Shown one piece after another: positions 56,850-64,000 of a DNA stretch of 64,000 nt. The notes beneath the pieces were generated by a model. The model was not told the DNA's origin. It ran no database searches and saw only the letters and a list, made by a program, of their open reading frames with translations. The position numbers and the translations under genes are program-made. Source of the DNA: Dactylis glomerata (lineage: Eukaryota > Streptophyta > Magnoliopsida > Poales > Poaceae); the NCBI GenBank assembly GCA_007115705.1, contig QXEO01000216.1:1299041-1363040 (forward strand). The letters are read 5' to 3'. Within the stretch, counting starts at the first letter, position 1. Each line of letters opens with the position of its first letter.

Positions 56850-58516
56850 TGATGCTTCAGGTGAATGTGGCAACAGACAGTCCTTGTGCGTGGTGAATGA
56901 CCAGCCCGTTGGGAACCCCAAGAGGAAGGTATGATGAGTGCAGCAGCAAGTTTTCCCTCAGTTAAGAAACCAAGGTTTATCGAACAGGAGAAGGGAGACG
57001 ATGACGACTGAAGGTGATGCGGACTGGCTTAGTAACACTCCAACAAGGGCGCCGTTAACGATACTTGTTGACTCGTCTTCAGCCAGCAGCAACGCGGAAC
57101 CTGCACACACACAGACAAATACTTTGTTCCCAACTTGCGATGAGGTTGTCAATCTCACCGGTTTGCTTGAAACAAAGGTTATGAGTGTATCTAGTGGAAA
57201 ACAGTAGAGTATACGCGAGTAAAGTAAACAATGCGGGAAAGTAAACAGGTGATTGCAATATGATTAAAATAGGACCGGGGTCCACAGTTCACTAGTGGTG
57301 TCTCTCCATAGATAAATAACATGCTGGGTAAACAAATTACAGTTGGGCAATTGATAGAATAAAGATAACGTGATATGTCAAGAAGATCACTATGAGATTC
57401 ACTCTGGGCATTACAACAAAATACATAGACCGCCATCCAACTGCATCTATGACTAATAATCCACCCCCGGGGATATCATCCGAACACCCTAGAAGTATTA
57501 AGTTGCGAACAACAGATAATTGCATTAAGCAAAGTGTGTAATGTAAACAAAGCATATGCCCTTGAGGATATGAATGTTGTTTTCTCCCTAGTAGCAACAG
57601 CACATCTACCACCTTAGAGGTTTCTGTCACTCCCCCAGGTGAAATAGAGGCATGAACCCACTATCGAGCATAAATACCCCCTCTTGGAGTCACTAGCAAC
57701 TACTCGGCCAAGATAGCTACTAACAACGGAGAGCATGCAAGATCATAAACAACATAGAGATAACAAAAGATATAATTCAGTACAGCAACTTAATCATAAA
57801 CACCAATATTCATCGGATCCCAACAAACCAACATCATAGTATTACATAACGGTGATCTCAATCATGTAGGGCAGCTCATGAGATCTAAACATGAAGCACA
57901 TGGTGGAGAAGACAACCATCTAGCTACTGCTATGGACCCATAGTCCAAGGTAGACTACTCACTCATCGCTCTGGAGGCAAGCATGGCGATGAAGAAGACC
58001 TCCGGTGGCGATTCCCCTCTCCGGCAGGGTGCCGGGAAGAGCTTCTGGACCCTCTCGATCTTCGGGTCGACGGCGGCGGCGGATCGCGATGTATTCTGGA
58101 AAACTGATCGGGCCTTAGGTTTTTCTCGTCAGGGGGTATATGTAGGCGAAGGGGGGGCTGTCAGAGGTGGAGCCACGCGGCCTCACAAGGGGGTGGCGCG
58201 GCCAGGGGCCAGGCCGCGCCGCCCCTGTGTGTGGGGGCCACGTGGCCCCCCTCCGTCAGGTCTTCGGATGTTTGGGAGCTCCCCGGTGAAATATGACTTC
58301 AGGAACTTGTTTCGTCCAATTCCGAAAATATTTCCTGTGTATCACTTCTGAAACACAAAAACAGCGGAAAACAGGAAACTGGCACTGTGGCACTTCGTTA
58401 ATAGGTTAGTTCCGGAAAATGTATAAAAATGCCACTAAGTGTAACGAAACAATAGGCAAATGGTGTAAAACAAAGCATGGAGCATCAAAAATTATAGATA
58501 CGTTTGAGACGTATCA
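56850..58516 (-). repeat. 5' LTR of element D (1667 bp)
   Basis: On the plus strand TGATGCTTCAGG at 56850 to GAGACGTATCA at 58516. The core promoter reads CATATA instead of TATAAA (near 58136-58141 on the minus strand), a possible weakening. Confidence 0.95.
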
Positions 58517-58521
58517 GTGTG

Positions 58522-58745
58522 CTGTAGCTGCTCCATGCAATAAGCTGTTGTATCTTAGAAAATGTTGTATCTCATATTGTCTGCCTCAAACTTTTTCTGA
58601 AAACTAGTGTCAATTTGTAATTTTATTGTAGAACTATGTTGCGAGAATGTAATAAATTCATCTGGGATATTGAGATGTTGTAATAAAATGACTGCTGAAA
58701 TAACAAGCGTTGTTTACATCACTTGTTGTATTATATTACAAACAT
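58522..58745 (+). other. Severed distal 3' UTR of the PB1-like gene
   Basis: After the GTGTG duplication the sequence that followed 49934 resumes. It is AT-rich and carries AATAAA at 58650-58655 and 58682-58687. These would serve as polyadenylation signals for the gene at 48367-49813 before element D inserted. Confidence 0.6.
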
Positions 58746-59528
58746 CCATCTTTGTTTGACCGTAAGCATCGCCGTATCCCTGACCAAAACGCGGACGAGT
58801 GGGGCTTCGGTATATCGAATGACAAGTGGGGCCATGATGCTATACAAGGGGCAATACAGGGGTATGATTAGATTTTTAAACGGAGCTCTACAGCGATGGC
58901 ACAGAGGAGGTGGCCTGCGGGGTGCCGAGATGAGATCGACGTCCACAAAGAACTGCATGAGGCGAGACCAGACGCATTATATAGATATGAACTAGACGCG
59001 TTTAACCATGCAAAGAAGAGAAGAAATGGTCGAGGACATCGACGACGACCTCAACACTTTGACTGACGGTGTCGAACATGAATGCGAGCAATGTAGAGAA
59101 AACTAGTGTCTCTCCTTTCTGGCGTGTATAGATAGGTGCTAGGGGAGTGTGGTGGCGAAGGGAAAGACCTCGCGGTGCTCTGTGGCGTCCAGCATAGCGG
59201 GGCGGCGTGGCCGTGCCCACAGCGGCGTGCATGTTCGGCATTGGCATCAGCATGTACGTTCGTCATTGGCCTTGGCAGTATCTCTGGTGTGTCACTGATC
59301 GAATGAGGGGACGGGATTGAGGGTGCATCCCGACGGTGACCTAGCTATTTTCTATACCCGTTCTGACCATGCCGATATCGGCATCGGCATCGTTTGGAGG
59401 CTATGGTGCTCGAATCATGGTGGAAATTGCGATTCCCTATTATTTTTACATACATAATATATAGAAAATAGCTAGATCTATAAATCGATGCATATGAAGC
59501 TACATATATATTCTTGGTCATAATTGCC
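58746..59528. other. Unassigned sequence downstream of the B3 gene
   Basis: No gene supported. Short frames on both strands lack domains. It probably contains the 3' UTR of the minus-strand B3 gene near 59400-59528. Confidence 0.45.
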
Positions 59529-60119
59529 TTAGATGCATGGCTTCACGTCGTCGTCGCTTTCATCGTCAGTATCTTCGTCGTCCGTGTAGTAGTACTTCCT
59601 GCACGTTGTTCCGTCGAACACCTTCACTGTGAGCACATAATCGCCTTCATATTTGAAGTGTAGGAAGCAGCCGAAATCCACACCGTGCGCGATGGCGAAA
59701 TTCTCCCAGCCCTTGTCGAGGTACATCCGGCCTTGTCCGTCATATAGGACCTCCACGGTCCAGAGACGAGGACCGCAGTCAGCTGCTCGCAGATACACCT
59801 TTGCGGGCTCCTGGCCATCAAGATAGTCCGCAAACTTTTGTGGGAGTGCCTGCAAAGAGATCGAGCGCCGATCGTTTTAAATTAAAGGTTTTTTAGAACA
59901 TGCACATAATTAATCACATGCATCATATATGTGGGAATGCGTACGTACCTTCTTGGCCAAAGGGTCTTCATAGATGGTGATGAAGAACTCCTCTATGATC
60001 AATGGCAGTGTTGACGGTGGTGGTGGCAATGATGATGATCCACCACCCCGGCCGCCCCTTCCCCTTCCCCTTCCCCTTCCCCTTCCCCTTCCGGTCGGCG
60101 TCCGAGACGTGGAAGCCAT
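59529..60119 (-). CDS. B3-domain DNA-binding protein (REM-like), two exons, 163 aa
   Basis: Exon 1 (60119-59949) and exon 2 (59849-59529) join in phase 0 at PLAKK/ALPQK through a GT-AG intron. Residues 5-28 are a Gly-Arg repeat (TGRGRGRGRGRGRGG), then a Pro/Ser linker. Residues about 42-145 are one B3 domain: EEFFITIYEDPLAKKALPQKF, LRAADCGPRLWTVEVLYDG, GWENFAIAHGVDFGCFLHF and LTVKVFDGT. The C-terminus is acidic (DDEDTDDESDDD). B3 proteins bind DNA in the nucleus; REM-type members are short and often reproductive, but the target cannot be read here. No lesion is visible. The splice sites agree with B3 homology crossing the junction. A short tandem-repeat array lies directly upstream. Confidence 0.88.
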
Positions 60120-60194
60120 GGCAATGGATCAAGTGTATGTGAACGAAGAAGAGAGAGGTAGAAACGAAGAAGAGAGAGACAGAATCTATTGACA

Positions 60195-60335
60195 TGAGGG
60201 ATGGCCGTTGTGGGGGTTTATAAGGGAGAGATGACCGTTGTGGGTTTACACCATAAATTAAGGTAGAGATGACCGTTGTGGGGTTTACACAATAAATTAA
60301 GGAGGAGATGACCATTGTGGGGGTGGTTTATATCT
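60195..60335. repeat. About 38-bp tandem repeat upstream of the B3 gene
   Basis: GAGATGACCGTTGTGGGGTT followed by TACACAATAAATTAAGG recurs three to four times with small changes, within about 80-215 bp of the B3 start codon. Confidence 0.75.
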
Positions 60336-60347
60336 CAACAAAAAAGT

Positions 60348-60643
60348 AATGCCTAAAAGAAATGGAAATTCATGATAGTTCATCATTTTACCGTGAAAAG
60401 TAAAGCCTACAAGAAATGGAAATTCGTGATAGTTTATCATTTCAACATGAAAAGTAATGCCTACAAGAAATGGAAATTCGTGATAGTTTATCATTTTACC
60501 GTGAAAAGTAATGCCTAAAAGAAATAGAAATTCGTGATAGTTCATCATTTTACCATGAAAAGTAAAGCCTACAAGAAATGGAAATTCATGATAGTTTATT
60601 ATTTTACTGTGAAAAGTAATGCCTACAAGAAATTCGTGATTAC
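60348..60643. repeat. 54-bp minisatellite upstream of the B3 gene
   Basis: Five full 54-bp units (60348-60617) and a partial sixth, each beginning AATGCCTACAAGAAATGGAA and ending CCGTGAAAAGT. The unit is a multiple of three, so a minus-strand frame (60683-60297) stays open as an 18-residue repeat. I regard that as a by-product. Confidence 0.88.
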
Positions 60644-61180
60644 CCAACTTGTTGAATCCGGTGGCAAACTCGTCATTTAGCATACATAGAGGGGTAGTAG
60701 TTTGCCACCGACAGATAGAGAGAGGGTGGCACGATCCTGCCCATTAGATCATAGGATCGACGACGGGTGGGCACGATCCGTGTGACAACAGCTCGACCAA
60801 TCAGGCCAAGTTTGGGCTTCTGTGAGAAGGGAGAGGGTAAAACTGAGTAGTATCAAGGATACAAGGGTAAGTAAATAGTAATCAGGCTAAGGAATTCAAA
60901 TAAGAGATTTAAAAAAGAAAAACACTTGTTTTGTACAATGAAACCCAGGTTGGCCTACCTCAAAGTATTAGCAATTCAAATATACATGAGTGTAAAAATT
61001 ATGGCCTCATTCAGACAAACTATGTGTTTGGGTATAGATGTTTTGAGAAGGGTTTTGAGTGGAAAGCCATGAACCTTCATAGCTACTAGTGATTTGAGAA
61101 GTGGTCATTTGTGATAAAACTTGATTTATATATGATTGTCTACATGGCAGGTCGCGTAACAAGACTCCATGAGTAGGAGG
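60644..61180. other. Unassigned spacer
   Basis: No gene. One AGGGTAAAACTGAGTA motif at about 60834-60850 resembles the repeated motif of the MULE TIRs. GAGTAGGAG at 61171-61179 may be half of a target duplication (see findings). Confidence 0.45.
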
Positions 61181-61606
61181 CACTATGATTTTATTTTTTT
61201 GATTTTTTTTGCGCATGAAATGACTCAATTAGATAGCTTAATCCCATTTGTTGACTCTCTATTGACCAGCCACTTGAGGGTAAAACTGAGTATATTGCAC
61301 TAGCCAGTATTAGTACTCGAGGGGAAAACTGAGTACAGATATTTTTCCAGTGTAAGACTCGAGGGTAGAACTGAGTACACGTAACGGTGCTGACGTGCAG
61401 TCCCACGGACGCGTATCGCGGTGAGCAGCGGTTAGCCGCGTGGTGCACGTGTTGAGACCAAACGTCAACTGCTGAGACGAACCGTCACTTTGCCAGTACA
61501 GAGCCCCTCTCTCCCTCCCTCTGCACACGCATGCAACCACGCCTCTCACGTCCCATCACCTTCTCCAAAAAACCCCAGCCGCCCTACGCGCGCTCCCCTG
61601 CCGGCG

Positions 61607-62983
61607 ATGGAGAAGAAGAATGTGCCGGCGGCCGTCGCCCCCGAGCCCGTCGCCTCCGAGCCCATCGCATCCGAGCCCGTCGCCGCTGAGCCCCGTCGCC
61701 TCCGAGGGCGGCGCATCCAGGCGCGGCGCCTCCGTGAACTGGGCCTCTCTCAGGGCTGATGGACCACTTCACAAGATCGGCGCCTGCTTACTGGCGAACG
61801 AGGGGTACGTGGACACCTACGCTGCTTTGAGACAAGTTTGTACAAATTGGCGCTCAGATCTACCTGAGCCCGACGTGCACCTGCACGAATGGATCATGGT
61901 AGAACACGCCCTTCCACACGCCGCTGAGTTCTTCTTCCTCAACCTCCGCATATCCCGCTACGTCACCATCGATCTAACGGAAGTTCATGCAAGGTTCAAA
62001 TTCCTCCATATCTATAGAGTTAATCTATTTTTATTTTCAATCGTAAACATCTTAGTGCTGAATGTTATCTTCATCAACTCCCTTTTAGATACTACTTCGT
62101 CGGCTTTTACCGTGGCATCATCGTGCTTGGCTAGAGGAACCAGCCGCACAAGATACGGCTTCTGAACCCACTCACAAAGACATTGAACGCTACGTTTGAG
62201 GCGCAGATGCCATCTATGATTGTGGAGTCAGTCGCTGTAATAAAGTCCCCGACTATGGTCTTCATTTGCACAGGTTACCCCAATGAAATTGCTTGGGTCG
62301 ATGAGAGCTCTCCTACTAAGGATATAGATGTAGAAGATTGGGGAGAAGGAAGATTTTCGATCGAGGACGATTCTCTGCGTTGCATTACCCTGTTCAATGG
62401 TGAATTGTATGCAATAGCTGTGAACAATTTTGAGTTCAGAACATTAGTGTGCACCAACAATGTCCAGTTGGAGAAGCGCGCGAGCACTGTCAACATGGAG
62501 ATACTATTTTCATTTCCAGAACTTGGAAATGACAAGTTCTACCTTGTGAAGTCTGATGGTGATCTGCTGCTTGTGTTGTTGGGCGGCGGCAGTGGCAACA
62601 GGCATTTGGAGGAAGGTCAACCATTGGTGTACCGTGTGGACACTGAGAGCCGCTCTCTCCATGCCGTCAACATTGGCAGTCGTGCCTTCTTCGTCGGTTA
62701 TAAACGGTGTATCTCCGTCGACACCAAAGTACACCCGACAGTTCGACCTGGCTGCATCTACTACGTGGATTTCGGTTATATCAGACAGTACTTTGATGAT
62801 AGAAAGGCCTGGGATGAGTGGCCACGACATGTGGATAGATTAAATTATGATGGTCTGAAAATAGAACAAAGGCCATACCGTTTGGAGGATCTATTGGCTG
62901 CACACTGCAGACGGAAGGAGTTCAGTCAATATTTTTTTCGTCTCATGGAATATAGCGACGATGAAATATATGATGAAGAATGA
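61607..62983 (+). pseudogene. DUF295-type F-box-like protein gene, frameshift plus nonsense codon
   Basis: Exon 1 (61607-61993) and exon 2 (62089-62983) join at EVHAR/YYFVGF through a GT-AG intron. The N-terminal half has WASLRADGPLHKIGACLLAN and YAALRQVCTNWRSDLP, an F-box-like start typical of grass DUF295 proteins. The C-terminal half has the DUF295 signature (FVGYKRCISVDTKVHPTVRP, then CIYYVDF). Two lesions are visible. From ATG 61607 an EPVASEPIASEP repeat runs into a four-C tract at 61691-61694, where the neighbouring repeat units have three, shifting the frame. A TAG at 62132-62134 stops exon 2 in frame. An alternative ATG at 61620 avoids the first lesion but not the second. Such proteins may act as ubiquitin-ligase adaptors. 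The rest of the frame (62183-62983) is open, so decay is recent. Confidence 0.8.
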
Positions 62984-63465
62984 AGAACCTTCATGTTGGG
63001 CATACATTGCGTCTTGTATTATTTTTAGCTTAGTTTGTCGTGAATATTAACATCGTTATTGGCTGCTTTTGGCTGCTGTATGCAGTTTATATATTATACT
63101 ATACTAGCTTCTAGATTAGCTTCTAGATTTGTTACCATATTGGGCAAAAAATGAGGGCCAAAAGGCAACAATCATTGAAGAAAGACAGAAATAGAAGCTT
63201 CTCTAGATTTGATACTAATTTGGTGAAAAGCGAGAGAACTGTTACAGAGAGAGATGGGAAAAGGCGCTCTGAAAAGGCGCTCTGAAAAGGCAATGCCATG
63301 GCCCGAGAGAGACAGAACCGAGCTCTCACATACAACCAAACGCGGTCTCATCCTGTCCCACGCGGTCTCTTTCTACCAGCCCCACGCGACGCGGCCCCAC
63401 ACGATGTGGCCCCACACGTCAGCACGGAAACGATCAACTAAACGGGAATCCTCCCGTCCGAGCTC

Positions 63466-63571
63466 CTTCTGAGGGTTTCAGACAACGGCTTGGGGAAAAC
63501 TGAGGAAAAACTAACGAGCTGGGAAAAACTGAGTACAACTAACGACCTGAGGGCACAAAAATAGAAATTCC
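63466..63571 (-). repeat. MULE-type right terminal repeat
   Basis: It corresponds closely to 19314-19416: GGGGAAAACTGAGGAAAAACTA, a GAGTACAACTAACGACCTGAG block and the tip GGGCACAAAAATAGAAATTCC. Several base changes separate it from the MULE TIR, so it is a related but distinct element. Confidence 0.8.
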
Positions 63572-63639
63572 TAGTAGGAGGCATGGGTAGTAGGCAGAAC
63601 AAGATATTTATGTTCAAACTGACTGTTGAGTCACTACCG

Positions 63640-63730
63640 CGCACGCCGGCTCTACCACCTCTCTCTCCTTCCTCTAGTTCTACCCCCCTCTCTCTCCTTC
63701 CTCTAGTTCTACCCCCCTCTCTCCTTCCTT
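63640..63730. repeat. Pyrimidine-rich tandem repeat in the 5' leader of the next gene
   Basis: CTCTCTCCTTCCTCTAGTTC plus TACCCCC recurs two to three times directly upstream of ATG 63735. CT-rich leaders are common in grass genes. Confidence 0.7.
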
Positions 63731-63734
63731 CACC

Positions 63735-64000
63735 ATGCCGTCTTGTAATGATGGCGACGATACAAGCTACGGCAGCGGTAGCGACAGCGGCAGCCTTCTC
63801 TCCGATTTCGACTACTGCCGGACCAATGTGAGTTCCTTTTATTCGACATGTTGGTTTATGGGGTTAGGAATTTAGGTTTAGGTTTTGTTTTAGGTGGCAC
63901 AGACCATCTACGACCCAGATTGGGATGGTTTGGCGATCGAGAGGGAGGCACCATGTGACCATGGGTTGAAACTAAGGAAATTTGTTGCCTTCGAAGGCAC
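63735..64000 (+). CDS. 5' part of a GRF-zinc-finger-like gene, cut by the window edge
   Basis: Exon 1 (63735-63827) encodes 31 residues rich in Ser, Gly and Asp. A GT-AG intron (63828-63893) joins in phase 0 to exon 2, open to the window end. Exon 2 contains CDHGLKLRKFVAFEGT, the start of a GRF-type zinc finger (C-x-H-G...FEGT, normally continuing into GRRFLAC). GRF fingers bind single-stranded or structured nucleic acid. Many grass proteins with this finger end in a coiled coil plus membrane segment, which cannot be checked here. Exon 1 length and composition resemble those of the small MULE gene at 18348-18259. It starts 163 bp outside the MULE-type terminus at 63571, so it may be a host gene or belong to another element. 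Confidence 0.6.

Larger units (their letters stand above)
49935..58516 (-). mobile_element. Element D: complete, young non-autonomous Athila-like retrotransposon (8582 bp)
   Basis: On the minus strand: 5' LTR 58516-56850, primer site 56839-56822, gag-protease 56651-54534, tail 54533-51602, 3' LTR 51601-49935. The target duplication GTGTG is at 49930-49934 and 58517-58521. Both LTRs are exactly 1667 bp and differ at about 11 sites by eye (0.7%), which suggests roughly 0.25 million years. No reverse transcriptase or integrase is present. Size and structure recall the Sabrina/WHAM group of Triticeae elements, but the name cannot be confirmed from sequence reading. Confidence 0.95.
61181..63572. 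mobile_element. Possible Pack-MULE-like element carrying a DUF295 pseudogene
   Basis: The right end (63466-63571) is clearly related to the right TIR of the MULE at 19416 and is followed by TAGTAGGAG (63572-63580). GAGTAGGAG lies at 61171-61179. The left end is only faintly TIR-like (GATTTTATTTTTTTG). ACTGAGTAC motifs near 61277, 61330 and 61372 run in the same orientation as at the right end, not inverted, so the left boundary is tentative. Confidence 0.35.

Noticed and set aside
60297..60683. 128-codon minus-strand frame with an 18-residue repeat
   Set aside because: It is the translation of a noncoding 54-bp minisatellite. It has no homology and lies in the B3 upstream region.

Overview
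The window looks like nuclear DNA from a large-genome grass, most likely tribe Triticeae (wheat, Aegilops or barley relatives). The evidence is nested LTR retrotransposons with LTRs of about 1.65 kb that start TGATACGTCTCC and use a tRNA-Asp primer site, a Stowaway MITE with the CTCCCTCCGTCCC end, a long-TIR Mutator-like element (MULE), and GT-AG introns. Species cannot be set from sequence reading alone. About two thirds of the window is transposable element.

Layout. 1-4076: minus-strand remnant (element A) of a non-autonomous Athila-like retrotransposon with a broken zinc-knuckle gag. 4077-11357: plus-strand relative (B) with a truncated 5' LTR and a solo LTR inserted at 4449-5993. 11358-25472: minus-strand relative (C), invaded by a complete 7.66-kb MULE (11758-19416, 9-bp target duplication ATATAGCAA) and by a solo LTR (23064-24690). 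25473-28080: unassigned DNA with a LINE reverse-transcriptase fragment. 28081-35081: complete plus-strand relative (F) with target duplication CCCAG. 35087-49934: lower-copy island holding a LINE relic, a Stowaway MITE, an intact carboxylesterase gene (39401-40456), degenerate Ala-rich reading frames, an AT-rich stretch, and a two-exon gene with two PB1-like modules (48367-49813). 49935-58516: complete, very young minus-strand retrotransposon (D) sitting in the 3' UTR of that gene. 58522-64000: severed 3' UTR, a two-exon B3-domain gene, a DUF295-type pseudogene, a MULE-type terminus, and the start of a GRF-zinc-finger-like gene cut by the window edge.

How parts relate. Elements A, B, C, D and F share LTR type, primer site, a roughly 3-kb untranslated tail and the polypurine tract, yet carry at least four unrelated coding modules. 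None carries reverse transcriptase or integrase, so they must be mobilised in trans. The MULE encodes a mudrA-type transposase (N-terminal PB1-like module, MULE domain, zinc knuckle, SWIM finger) with one visible nonsense codon, plus a convergent small gene for a coiled-coil, C-terminally membrane-anchored protein. The transposase's PB1-like module is echoed twice in the 48-kb gene. The 5' exon layout of the small MULE gene resembles the GRF-like gene at the right edge. These MULE-linked proteins are the most interesting part of the window.
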